Source: Methyloprofundus sp. (lineage in GTDB: Bacteria; Pseudomonadota; Gammaproteobacteria; Methylococcales; Methylomonadaceae). Taken from it: a stretch of DNA of 34,225 nucleotides. The notes under the pieces are model-generated. The model was not told the origin of the DNA and did not search any database. It saw only the letters and a program-made list of their open reading frames with translations. A program made the position numbers and the translations under genes. Shown piece by piece: positions 26,234 through 34,225 of this stretch. Location: NCBI GenBank assembly GCA_014859465.1, contig JACUUF010000031.1, positions 1 to 34,225 on the forward strand, written 5' to 3'. How positions within the stretch are numbered: the stretch's first letter is position 1; the number at the start of each line of letters is the position of its first letter.

Positions 26234-28078
26234 TTATTTTTTGACGCGGCAATAAAGATTGGTTTCATCAAATAAATTGGTCGCCCCTGTTTCTGCAGAA
26301 GAAGCCCCAACACGGAAAGCGCCGAACATTTCACGGCCCATACCCCAATGATGATCTTTCGCACTATTTGCTGCGGGTTTACGGGCATTAAATTCAGCCT
26401 CATCAACCAAAGCATTCACATCACCCGTCTGAGTATTTAAGACAATCCTATCGCCGTCGCGTACTTTTGCTAAGGGGCCACCATCCGCGCATTCAGGACA
26501 CATATGAATCGCCGAAGGTACTTTACCTGACGCACCAGACATGCGACCATCAGTGACAATAGCAACTTTAAAGCCTCTATCTTGTAACAAGCCCAATATT
26601 GGGGTTAATTTATGCAATTCAGGCATGCCATTCGATTTAGGCCCCTGAAAACGCAATACCACAATAAAATCACGCTCCAGCTCACCACGATGAAATGCAG
26701 CGAGTACATCATCCTGATCATCAAAGACGATAGCAGGCGCTTCAACCACTTGATGCTCTTCAGAAACTGCGGATACCTTAGAGATACCACGCCCTAAATT
26801 ACCGTGCATGACATGCAAGCCACCGCTCGCTGCGAATGGTTTTTCTAAAGAACCGATGACCGCCTCATCCAAGGATTTAGTCTGACCTTCTTGCCAAATT
26901 AATTTACCATCAACAATTTTAGGCTCTTGCGAGTAATCGCCCATGCCGCGATTATTAGCAACGGTCATGACATCATTATGCAAAAAGCCACCTCTTAATA
27001 ATTCAGCAATTAACACACCCATGCCACCTGCGGCTTGAAAATGATTAATATCCGCTTGACCGTTCGGATAAACACGCGTTAATAAGGGCACAGCGCGGGA
27101 CAACTCATTAAAATCATCCCAATTCACTTCAATCCCTGCCGCACGCGCAATAGCAACAATATGCATGGTATGGTTAGTTGAACCGCCCGTTGCCAACAAA
27201 CCAACAATCGCATTGACAATAGCTTTTTCATCAATCACACGACCTAATGGGCGGTAATCATCGCCTAGCTTGGTAAATTTAAGGATTTGGCGCGCCGCTT
27301 CTTTGGTTAGCTCATCACGTAAAGGCGTGTATGGATTGATAAATGAGCTACCAGGTAAATGTAGCCCCATAATTTCAACCATCATCTGGTTGCTGTTCGC
27401 TGTACCATAGAAAGTACAAGTACCAGGGCCATGATAAGATTTTGATTCTGATTCCAATAATTCTTTACGGCCGACTTTACCTTCAGCGTAAAGCTGGCGT
27501 GTCATGGCTTTTTCTTTATTGGTAATACCACTGGTCATAGGGCCAGACGGGACGAATACCGCAGGCAAATGCCCAAAACTTAACGCGCCTAACAATAAAC
27601 CCGGCACAATTTTGTCACACACACCTAAATATAAGCCACCATCAAACATATTATGACTTAAACTAATCGCCGTAGACATGGCAATTACATCCCGACTAAA
27701 CAAGGACAATTCCATGCCTGACTGGCCTTGCGTTACCCCATCACACATCGCCGGCACACCACCTGCAAATTGAGCGACACCACCCGCTTCTCTAATTGCC
27801 GCTTTAATCAAAGCCGGTGAATCTTTATACGGCTCATGCGCAGAAAGCATATCGTTATAAGAAGAAATAATAGCAATATTCGCTTTTTTATTATCGGTTA
27901 AATCGGCTTTTTCGCCAGTACCACAGGCAGCAAAACCATGCGCTAAATTGCCACACGCCAAAGTAGAACGATGTGGCCCGTCTTCGGCGGCCTTATCAAT
28001 ATGTTTTAAATATAAGCTACGTACAACATGACTGCGCTCTATGATTCGTTGAGTGACTTTTTCTACGACTGAATGCAT
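26234..28078 (-). CDS. edd: 6-phosphogluconate dehydratase
   Basis: This iron-sulfur dehydratase converts 6-phosphogluconate to KDPG. The 614-residue protein is of normal Edd length. It shows [59 protein letters not shown] and [14 protein letters not shown], whose cysteines are cluster-ligand candidates, and [16 protein letters not shown] near the C-terminus. These distinguish it from the related dihydroxyacid dehydratase IlvD. The ATG has AGGAAGA 5 bases upstream. It lies between zwf and eda in one direction, completing the Entner-Doudoroff route except for 6-phosphogluconolactonase, which is not in the window. Confidence 0.96.
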   Translation of the reverse strand: MHSVVEKVTQRIIERSHVVRSLYLKHIDKAAEDGPHRSTLACGNLAHGFAACGTGEKADLTDNKKANIAIISSYNDMLSAHEPYKDSPALIKAAIREAGGVAQFAGGVPAMCDGVTQGQSGMELSLFSRDVIAMSTAISLSHNMFDGGLYLGVCDKIVPGLLLGALSFGHLPAVFVPSGPMTSGITNKEKAMTRQLYAEGKVGRKELLESESKSYHGPGTCTFYGTANSNQMMVEIMGLHLPGSSFINPYTPLRDELTKEAARQILKFTKLGDDYRPLGRVIDEKAIVNAIVGLLATGGSTNHTMHIVAIARAAGIEVNWDDFNELSRAVPLLTRVYPNGQADINHFQAAGGMGVLIAELLRGGFLHNDVMTVANNRGMGDYSQEPKIVDGKLIWQEGQTKSLDEAVIGSLEKPFAASGGLHVMHGNLGRGISKVSAVSEEHQVVEAPAIVFDDQDDVLAAFHRGELERDFIVVLRFQGPKSNGMPELHKLTPILGLLQDRGFKVAIVTDGRMSGASGKVPSAIHMCPECADGGPLAKVRDGDRIVLNTQTGDVNALVDEAEFNARKPAANSAKDHHWGMGREMFGAFRVGASSAETGATNLFDETNLYCRVKK

Positions 28079-28145
28079 ATTAATCTTCCTATAAAGTTAC
28101 TGTAAAAGTAACAAATAAACTACATTATTATGTTTTACGTGCGCC

Positions 28146-28174
28146 ATTATACAGCAACACAGGCTTAACAAAAA
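28146..28174 (-). promoter_or_regulatory. Candidate promoter of edd-eda
   Basis: A perfect TATAAT on the minus strand (28151-28146) lies about 70 bases before the edd start. The element 17 bases upstream is only TTTTTG (28174-28169), a weak -35 box, so an activator would be needed or the match is accidental. Confidence 0.35.
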
Positions 28175-28184
28175 ACCCCGAGCA

Positions 28185-29675
28185 TTATAAGTAGCCACCT
28201 AAAACATCATTCTCCCATTCACGACCATCGCGCGCCAATAAAGTAGTCGCCGCTTCTGGCCCCCAGGTACCTGCTGGATAGGGTTGTGGTATATCTTGTG
28301 TTGCTTTCCAAGCATCTTGCATGGAATCAATCCAAGTCCAAGCTTGCTCTATTTCTTCACGACTAATAAATAAAGTCGAGTTGCCGCGCATCGCTTCCAG
28401 CAATAAGCGCTCATAAGCATCAACAATATGATGCCCTTTAAAGGCCTCTGAAAAACTCAAATCCAGCTTATTTTCCTGCACTTTAATTTGCTCATCGATG
28501 CCTGGAATTTTATTTAAAATCTCAACATCAACCCCCTCATCAGGCTGCAAACGAATACTTAATTTATTCGCCGGTAGTTTTTCAAAGCTATCTTTAAAAA
28601 TATTATGCGGCAGCTCTTTAAATTGGATAATAATTTCTGAATGCTTTGCCGGCATCCGCTTACCAGTGCGCAAATAAAAAGGCACGCCCGCCCAGCGCCA
28701 GTTATCAATATCAACTCGCACTGCAACAAAGGTTTCCGCGCCACTTTCTGTATTAGCCCCTTCCTCTTCAGTATAGCCAGGGACCGCAGTTCCTTTAATT
28801 TGTCCAGCTGCATATTGGCCGCGTACGGTTTTTTCAGCAACATTGTTTACCGTAATTGGACGTAAATCTTTTAAGACTTTAATTTTTTCATAATGAATAT
28901 TATCAGCATCCAGACTAACTGGCGGCTCCATGGCAATAAAGGTCAAAATCTGTAATAAATGATTTTGCATCATATCGCGCGTTTGCCCCGATTGATCAAA
29001 ATAACCCCAACGCCCTTCAATACCTATTTCTTCAGCGACGGTGATTTGAATATGATCGATAGTATTATGATCCCAATTAGTAATAAACAGTGAATTAGCA
29101 AAGCGTAAAGCCAATAAATTCAAAACGGTTTCTTTACCCAAATAATGATCAATGCGGCATACTTGGTCGCCGGTAAAGACATCCGCTACAGCCTCATTAA
29201 TTTCCTTAGAAGAGGCCAGATCATAACCAATCGGTTTTTCCATGACCATACGCGACTCTGGGGTTAACGCACCTGATAGTTTCAAGCCTTGGCAAATTGC
29301 TTTAAATAAAAAAGGCGGCACAGAAAAATAATTAATCATACGGCGCTTTTCTTTATCCACCACCGCACTCAGTTGCTTATATTCTTCAGGCTGAGTTAAA
29401 TCCATTTGCAAATAACTCATGCGCGCGGAAAATCGCTCCCAAACAGACAGATCACGCGCTTCTTTTAGAAAATTATCTAAGCAAGTATCGGCCGCTTTAA
29501 GCAATAAATTACCGTCATCGGCAAAGCGGTCCACGCCAATAATTTTGGTATCAGATTCTAGTAAATTTGCTTTATCTAGTTGATACAAACAGAGTAACAA
29601 TTTACGCGTTGACAAATCGCCAAGCGCGCCAAAAATCACGAGATCACAAGGTTTGAATGTTTTTTTATTCTTCAT
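28185..29675 (-). CDS. zwf: Glucose-6-phosphate 1-dehydrogenase
   Basis: The enzyme oxidises glucose 6-phosphate to 6-phosphogluconolactone with NAD(P)+, feeding both the Entner-Doudoroff pathway and, in RuMP methylotrophs, the oxidative cycle of formaldehyde dissimilation. The 496-residue protein has the N-terminal nucleotide-binding IFGALGDLSTRKLL, the EKPIGYD motif, the active-site RIDHYLGKE and the WAGVPFYLRTGKRMP segment. The ribosome binding site is weak. edd follows after 106 bases. It ends with the typical GTWGPEAATTLLARDGREW segment. Confidence 0.97.
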   Translation of the reverse strand: MKNKKTFKPCDLVIFGALGDLSTRKLLLCLYQLDKANLLESDTKIIGVDRFADDGNLLLKAADTCLDNFLKEARDLSVWERFSARMSYLQMDLTQPEEYKQLSAVVDKEKRRMINYFSVPPFLFKAICQGLKLSGALTPESRMVMEKPIGYDLASSKEINEAVADVFTGDQVCRIDHYLGKETVLNLLALRFANSLFITNWDHNTIDHIQITVAEEIGIEGRWGYFDQSGQTRDMMQNHLLQILTFIAMEPPVSLDADNIHYEKIKVLKDLRPITVNNVAEKTVRGQYAAGQIKGTAVPGYTEEEGANTESGAETFVAVRVDIDNWRWAGVPFYLRTGKRMPAKHSEIIIQFKELPHNIFKDSFEKLPANKLSIRLQPDEGVDVEILNKIPGIDEQIKVQENKLDLSFSEAFKGHHIVDAYERLLLEAMRGNSTLFISREEIEQAWTWIDSMQDAWKATQDIPQPYPAGTWGPEAATTLLARDGREWENDVLGGYL

Positions 29676-29748
29676 TAGTACATGGCCAAAAGTCTTTAAA
29701 CGACGAATTAGGGTTAATTAAAATGATTGCAGAGCAAGCCAGTAGGGT

Positions 29749-30834
29749 CTACTTTAAAGCCCTGGCAGTTAAAAAAGCCTGCTCAGATAAAGCACTCCAC
29801 TGCGAAACTTGCGTTCTAAATTGATTAAAGGATTGATAAATCTTTTGTGTCATCGGATCTTTATTCGCCAATTCCAACACCACTTCTTCAGAGAGTTGTT
29901 TTAACTTTCTCAGCACATCATCGGGCAACGGCATTAATTTAACACTGTGTTTATTGACTAAAGTATCCAAAGCCTGATTATTACGCGCCGTGTATTCGGA
30001 AATCATATCCATATTCACAGCCTTGCACGCCGCTAAAACAATGCTTTGCAAGTCAGCAGGCAAGTCATTAAAAGCCTGTTTATTGATCAAAGCTTCCATG
30101 GTTGAACCCGGCTCATGCCAGCCCGGATAATAATAAAACTTGGCCACCTTATGCAAGCCAAAGGCTAGGTCATTATAAGGTCCGACCCATTCAGTTGCAT
30201 CAATAGTGCCCGATTGCAAGGAAGTAAATAGTTCGCCCCCTGGTATATTAACCGTGGTGCCGCCCGCTCTGCGTAAAACCTCCCCGCCCAAACCGGGAAT
30301 ACGCATTTTTAAACCCTTCAAATCCTCTACTGTTTTAATCTCACGATTAAACCAGCCGGCCATTTGCACACCTGAATTACCCGCAGCCGCTGGAATTAAA
30401 TTAAACGGCGCATACAGTTCACTCCATAATTCCATGCCCCCACCATAATATAACCAGGCATTCATTTCTTGAGCGGTTAAACCAAAAGGTACCGCAGAAA
30501 AAAACTGTGTCGCCTCTGATTTACCTTTCCAATAATACGCGCCCGCATGGCCCATTTGCGCTGTGCCTTTCGAGACCGCATCAAATACTTCAAAGGCAGG
30601 CACTAACTCATTAGCACCATACACTTTAACTTTAATGCGCCCGCCGCTCATGTCATTAATCATTTCCGCCAGCAAGTTTGCACCCGCGCCTAAGCCCGGG
30701 AAATTCTTCGGCCAAGCCGTCACCATTTTCCATTTAAACTTAGCTCCAGCATGTGCCACACCAGGAGCTAGCACCGCACTACCTGCGACCAAAGCGCCAA
30801 CACTGGCCTTATTAATAAATTCACGTCTTTTCAT
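29749..30834 (-). CDS. TRAP transporter substrate-binding protein, Tat-exported
   Basis: The 361-residue protein starts with a twin-arginine signal (KRREFINKAS, hydrophobic core, cleavage at VAHA near residue 29) and is a DctP-family solute receptor of the periplasm. FEVFDAVSKGTAQMGHAGAY, LKGLKMRIPGLGGEVLRRAG and LQSGTIDATEWVGPYNDLAFGLH are typical of the subgroup that binds 2-oxo acids such as pyruvate (TakP type); the ligand is inferred from family resemblance only. No gene for the two TRAP membrane subunits is next to it, so it is an orphan receptor here. It lies 73 bases upstream of zwf on the same strand. A small hairpin covers the region of its ribosome binding site. Confidence 0.88.
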   Translation of the reverse strand: MKRREFINKASVGALVAGSAVLAPGVAHAGAKFKWKMVTAWPKNFPGLGAGANLLAEMINDMSGGRIKVKVYGANELVPAFEVFDAVSKGTAQMGHAGAYYWKGKSEATQFFSAVPFGLTAQEMNAWLYYGGGMELWSELYAPFNLIPAAAGNSGVQMAGWFNREIKTVEDLKGLKMRIPGLGGEVLRRAGGTTVNIPGGELFTSLQSGTIDATEWVGPYNDLAFGLHKVAKFYYYPGWHEPGSTMEALINKQAFNDLPADLQSIVLAACKAVNMDMISEYTARNNQALDTLVNKHSVKLMPLPDDVLRKLKQLSEEVVLELANKDPMTQKIYQSFNQFRTQVSQWSALSEQAFLTARALK

Positions 30835-30842
30835 ATTAATTA

Positions 30843-30859
30843 CCTAATCATCAATTAGG
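30843..30859 (-). promoter_or_regulatory. Hairpin overlapping the ribosome binding site of the TRAP receptor gene
   Basis: CCTAAT (30843-30848 read as its partner) and ATTAGG (30854-30859) form a 6-base stem with a 5-base loop. On the minus strand the downstream arm is ATTAGG, whose AGG is the likely Shine-Dalgarno core, 9 bases before the ATG. Pairing would hide it. The stem is short, so regulation is only a possibility. Confidence 0.3.
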
Positions 30860-31048
30860 CGTTATTCTACCTGAATCATAGCTTTTTATACATCGTCAGC
30901 ATTATCACTTATAATCAGAGCCAATTCTGCTATTTATAAACTACACTTTAAATGGCTATAAAGCCATGCACCTAGCAGCTAGTTTATTTTCCATTAAGAA
31001 AATACCCAACCTATTACCATCTGTTTTTTATAATCTAGGAGACTCATC

Positions 31049-31708
31049 ATGAAAAAAATAACCGGCATTCTTTTAGCAACCGCATTAACTACAGGCTGCG
31101 CTATCGACCCTTATACTGGCGAAGAAAAAGTATCTAACACTGCCTGGGGAACAGGCATAGGCGCTGGTGCTGGCGCTGCAACTGGCGCAGCAATTGGCGC
31201 CATTGCTGGCGGCGGCAAAGGCGCGGCACTTGGCGCAGCGATTGGTGCTGGTGTAGGAGCGACAGGGGGCGCTGGCGTAGGTTATTACATGGATACTCAA
31301 GAAAAGAAATTACGCTTACGCTTAGAAAGCACTGGCGTGCGAGTACAAAGAAATGGCGACAATTTACAATTGATCATGCCAGGCAATATTACCTTTGCAA
31401 CTAACTCTCAGACCCTCAATAGTAATTTCATCCCAGTTCTTGATTCAGTTGCTCTTATTTTTAAGGAATTTAAAGACACCAGCATCGACGTAGCTGGTTT
31501 CACCGATTCTACAGGTAGCGACCAATATAATCAGGAACTATCTGAACGCCGCGCCGCTAGCGTCGCTAATTATTTGATCAGCTCAGGTGTTAGCGGCAGC
31601 AGAATACAATCACGTGGATTTGGTAAACGTTATCCAGTAGCCTCAAATAGTAGCGCAGCAGGACGCGAACAAAACCGCCGCGTAGAAATTAATATCCGCC
31701 CTAAATAA
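31049..31708 (+). CDS. yiaD: OmpA-family lipoprotein with glycine zipper, YiaD type
   Basis: The 219-residue product is a lipoprotein: lipobox LTTGC with lipidated cysteine 17. A Gly/Ala-rich zipper follows (about 34-78, such as GIGAGAGAATGAAIGAIAGG), which can insert in a membrane, then a C-terminal OmpA-like peptidoglycan-binding domain (about 105-219). The domain has ITFATNSQTLN, VAGFTDSTGSDQYNQELSER and the C-terminal GREQNRRVEINI. It should tether the outer membrane to the wall. AGGAG lies 8 bases before the ATG. Codons in the zipper are unusually GC-rich only because of the glycine and alanine content. A convergent terminator separates it from htpG. Confidence 0.9.
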   Translation: MKKITGILLATALTTGCAIDPYTGEEKVSNTAWGTGIGAGAGAATGAAIGAIAGGGKGAALGAAIGAGVGATGGAGVGYYMDTQEKKLRLRLESTGVRVQRNGDNLQLIMPGNITFATNSQTLNSNFIPVLDSVALIFKEFKDTSIDVAGFTDSTGSDQYNQELSERRAASVANYLISSGVSGSRIQSRGFGKRYPVASNSSAAGREQNRRVEINIRPK

Positions 31709-31729
31709 TTCACTTTAATTTTAGACACA

Positions 31730-31756
31730 AAAAAGGCCGCATAGCGCGGCCTTTTT
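31730..31756. terminator. Bidirectional terminator between yiaD and htpG
   Basis: An A-flanked stem, AAAAAGGCCGC (31730-31740), pairs with GCGGCCTTTTT (31746-31756) around a 5-base loop. The A and T runs on either side let it serve both convergent genes. Confidence 0.92.
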
Positions 31757-31776
31757 CCGTAAAAAAGACTAAAAAA

Positions 31777-33705
31777 TTATTTTAATAAGCCTTGCAACAA
31801 ACCATTCAAATTGTGCACAAATTCAGCAGGATCATCTAATTGCCCACCTTCACTTAATACCGCTTGATCAAACAAGATACGTGTTAAATCAGAAAAACGC
31901 GTGTCGTCTTGCTCTTCTTTTAAACGTATCACTAAAGCATGCTCCGGATTGATTTCAAATACCGGCTTACTCGCGCCCATGCCGAACATATTCATATCCT
32001 GACCCGCTTCTTTCATGATGCGTTCCATATTTAAACTCATTGCATCTTGCTCAGTCACTAAACAAGAAGGCGATGCCGTCAAACGATGACTTAAACGCAC
32101 TGCGCTAACTTTATCTTTTAACACCTCTTTGATTTGCGTCAGCACTGACTCAAAATCTTTAGAGGCTTCTTCTTGCTCTTTTTTATCTTCTTCGGTCTCA
32201 AATTTATCTAAATCTAACTGACCTTTCGCAACGGATTGTAAAACCTTGCCATCAAAGTCATTTAAATTAGACACTAACCACTCATCGATACGGTCAGATA
32301 ATAATAAAACTTCGATCCCTTTCTTACGGAAAATTTCTAAATGCGGACTGTTTTTAGCTGCGGCAAAACTATCCGCCGTGACATAATAGATTTTATCCTG
32401 ACCTTCCTGCATACGGCCGATATAATCTTCAAAAGACACATCTTGTGCATCGGTATCGGTATGCGTTGAAGCAAAACGGAGCAACTTAGCAACGCGCTCT
32501 TTATTTTTATGATCTTCGATAGGACCTTCTTTGAGCACATTACCAAACTGTTTCCAGAAAGTAGCGTACTTTTCCTTATCGTTATTGGCAAGCCCTTCTA
32601 ATAAACCCAATACTTTTTTAACAGCACCGGATTTAATGGTGTTGATTTTTTTGCTTTGCTGCAGAATTTCGCGTGATACGTTTAAAGGTAATGAATCGGT
32701 ATCAATCACACCGCGAATAAAACGTAAATAACGTGGCATTAACTGTTCAGCATCATCCATAATAAAAACTTTACGCACATAAAGTTTTACGCCGTGTTTT
32801 GCATCTCTGTCCCACATATCAAAAGGCGCACGCGCAGGTACATACAATAATAGAGTATATTCGTTAGTACCTTCTACTTTACTATGTACATGCGCTAAAG
32901 GATCTTGAAAATCATGACCGACATGTTTATAGAACTCGTTATACGCTTCATCATCTAAATCTTCTTTCGATTTAGTCCATAATGCGGATGCGCTATTAAC
33001 CGTTTCTTCTTCAACTTTAGCAGGCTCTGTTTCATTACCCTCGTCATCAGTTACCGCAGGAATCTCTTTATCCATGATAATCGGTAAAGAAATATGATCA
33101 GAGAATTTTTTAACGATAGAGCTTAAGCGGTAACGATCTAAAAATTCTTTTTCATCATCTTTTAAATGTAAAATGATGTCCGTACCACGACCTACTTTTT
33201 CTACTGTTTCTAGTGTGTATTCACCTTCGCCAGTCGACTCCCAAAGTGTAGCATCCTGACTCCCTGCTTTACGCGTAATTAAAGTCACTTTATCAGCGAC
33301 GATAAATGCAGAATAAAATCCCACACCAAATTGGCCAATCAACTCACTATCTTTAGCTTGATCGCCCGTTAGCGCATCAAAAAACTGTTTTGTACCTGAT
33401 TTAGCAATCGTGCCGATATGCTCTTGCACTTCTGCACGTGTCATACCAATACCGTTATCACTAACAGTCAGCGTTTTTGCTTCTTTATCAAAAGCAATCT
33501 TAATTTTTAATTCACTATCCCCTTCGTACAAACTGTCATTAGATAGCGCTTCAAAACGCAGTTTATCCGATGCATCAGAAGCATTAGAAATCAATTCACG
33601 CAAAAAAATCTCTTTATTACTATATAAGGAGTGAATCATTAATTGTAGTAAATGCTTAACTTCAGTTTGAAATCCCAGCGTTTCTTTTTTAGCTTCAACA
33701 GTCAT
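31777..33705 (-). CDS. htpG: Hsp90-family chaperone HtpG
   Basis: This is a 642-residue, full-length bacterial Hsp90, an ATP-driven cytoplasmic chaperone. The N-terminal GHKL ATPase motifs are [41 protein letters not shown] and [12 protein letters not shown]. The middle domain carries the conserved arginine segment [15 protein letters not shown], and a C-terminal dimerisation domain follows. It lacks the charged linker of eukaryotic forms, although an acidic stretch ([16 protein letters not shown]) lies near residue 225. GAGGA lies 10 bases before the ATG. No CIRCE element or clear heat-shock promoter was recognised in the 146-base upstream spacer. Confidence 0.97.
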   Translation of the reverse strand: MTVEAKKETLGFQTEVKHLLQLMIHSLYSNKEIFLRELISNASDASDKLRFEALSNDSLYEGDSELKIKIAFDKEAKTLTVSDNGIGMTRAEVQEHIGTIAKSGTKQFFDALTGDQAKDSELIGQFGVGFYSAFIVADKVTLITRKAGSQDATLWESTGEGEYTLETVEKVGRGTDIILHLKDDEKEFLDRYRLSSIVKKFSDHISLPIIMDKEIPAVTDDEGNETEPAKVEEETVNSASALWTKSKEDLDDEAYNEFYKHVGHDFQDPLAHVHSKVEGTNEYTLLLYVPARAPFDMWDRDAKHGVKLYVRKVFIMDDAEQLMPRYLRFIRGVIDTDSLPLNVSREILQQSKKINTIKSGAVKKVLGLLEGLANNDKEKYATFWKQFGNVLKEGPIEDHKNKERVAKLLRFASTHTDTDAQDVSFEDYIGRMQEGQDKIYYVTADSFAAAKNSPHLEIFRKKGIEVLLLSDRIDEWLVSNLNDFDGKVLQSVAKGQLDLDKFETEEDKKEQEEASKDFESVLTQIKEVLKDKVSAVRLSHRLTASPSCLVTEQDAMSLNMERIMKEAGQDMNMFGMGASKPVFEINPEHALVIRLKEEQDDTRFSDLTRILFDQAVLSEGGQLDDPAEFVHNLNGLLQGLLK

Positions 33706-33851
33706 TTTTTAGTATTCCTCAAAATAAATAATCATTATCGGTTTCGATATTAGGGCAAAGATTGTGTTTTCAAGGGAAAAATATAGAATACAAAGAAATA
33801 CCTTGAATGATAATTCCTCGCCCTTACCCGTCAGCAATCAATTTCTGAGTA

Positions 33852-34225
33852 ATGCTAGACCTTAAAGCAAAAAAAATCTTATTGATTGAAGATTACCCTG
33901 TTATGCGTAAAGCAATCAGAGACATGCTTTATTCGTTAGATGTAATCACGCTTATTGAAGCTGAAAATGGTCAAAAAGCGATCAATGCGATGCAAACGCA
34001 TAAGTTTGATATTGTTCTCTGCGACTACAATTTAGGTGAAGGAAAGAATGGTTTACAGGTACTAGAGGAAGCAAGGTTCCGCAAGCTACTACCCAGCTCC
34101 GCCGCCTTTATTATGGTGACTGCCGAGCAATTACAAGACAGGGTGCTCAGCGCCATGGAGAACAAACCTGACGAATATTTAACCAAACCTTTTACGGCAC
34201 AACTCTTACTTACTCGCTTAGAGCG
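33852..34225 (+). CDS. Response regulator, receiver domain (3' end beyond window)
   Basis: An open frame of 124 codons runs off the right edge with no stop. The translation is a CheY-type receiver domain. The acidic pair is in LLIEDYPVM (E13, D14), the phospho-acceptor aspartate in IVLCDYNLG (D58), the switch threonine in MVTAEQ (T90) and the conserved lysine in YLTKPF (K112). The protein would be phosphorylated by a histidine kinase. Its output domain is outside the window, so whether it binds DNA, carries TPR repeats or is a stand-alone receiver cannot be seen. The ATG at 33852 lacks a strong ribosome binding site (TGAG at 3 bases). Confidence 0.9.
   Translation, partial: MLDLKAKKILLIEDYPVMRKAIRDMLYSLDVITLIEAENGQKAINAMQTHKFDIVLCDYNLGEGKNGLQVLEEARFRKLLPSSAAFIMVTAEQLQDRVLSAMENKPDEYLTKPFTAQLLLTRLE

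Overview
The window looks like chromosomal DNA of a gammaproteobacterial (type I) methanotroph or close methylotroph. The key evidence is a ribulose monophosphate (RuMP) gene pair, hexulose-6-phosphate synthase (hps) and hexuloisomerase (phi), lying next to transketolase and transaldolase. The surrounding housekeeping gene orders are typical of gammaproteobacteria: lpoA-yraN-diaA-dolP opposite rsmI, and mltB-rlpA-dacA-dat-ybeD-lipB-lipA. The taxonomic placement is inferred from gene content and was not tested by a database search.

Layout, left to right. 1-520 is the decayed 3' part of an IS982-type transposase with two single-base frameshifts, followed by a repeat-containing spacer. 943-6955 is the minus-strand RuMP block: hps, phi, a terminator, tkt, two genes encoding GVxKYL-repeat proteins of unknown function, then tal. 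7215-10679 is the minus-strand envelope cluster lpoA-yraN-diaA-dolP. 10755-11071 is a MITE-like element with imperfect terminal inverted repeats, between lpoA and rsmI. 11190-13272 holds plus-strand rsmI, the RNase P RNA gene rnpB and a CRP/Vfr-type regulator. 13345-19449 is a minus-strand run of lipoate and cell-wall genes (mltB, rlpA, dacA, dat, ybeD, lipB, lipA). 19614-25346 encodes the pyruvate dehydrogenase complex (aceE, aceF, lpd). 25549-29675 encodes the Entner-Doudoroff enzymes (zwf, edd, eda). 29749-30834 is a Tat-exported TRAP-type binding protein without permease genes. 31049-31708 is a YiaD-like OmpA lipoprotein, 31777-33705 is htpG, and 33852 to the end is a truncated response regulator.

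How the genes work together. hps and phi fix formaldehyde onto ribulose 5-phosphate and make fructose 6-phosphate. tkt and tal regenerate the pentose acceptor. zwf, edd and eda cleave hexose phosphate to pyruvate and glyceraldehyde 3-phosphate, and aceE/aceF/lpd turn pyruvate into acetyl-CoA. The lipA and lipB genes nearby make the lipoyl cofactor that aceF needs. The window thus covers much of the route from formaldehyde to acetyl-CoA, although 6-phosphogluconolactonase and several RuMP enzymes are absent.

The strongest candidate for something undescribed is the gene pair at 2249-3552, inside the RuMP block. One protein is soluble with nine copies of a [GS]VxKY[LMV] motif. The other is predicted to be a membrane protein with two periplasmic tandem repeats and four copies of the same motif on its cytoplasmic tail. 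This architecture suggests a multivalent assembly or scaffold, possibly membrane-tethered; that role is inference.
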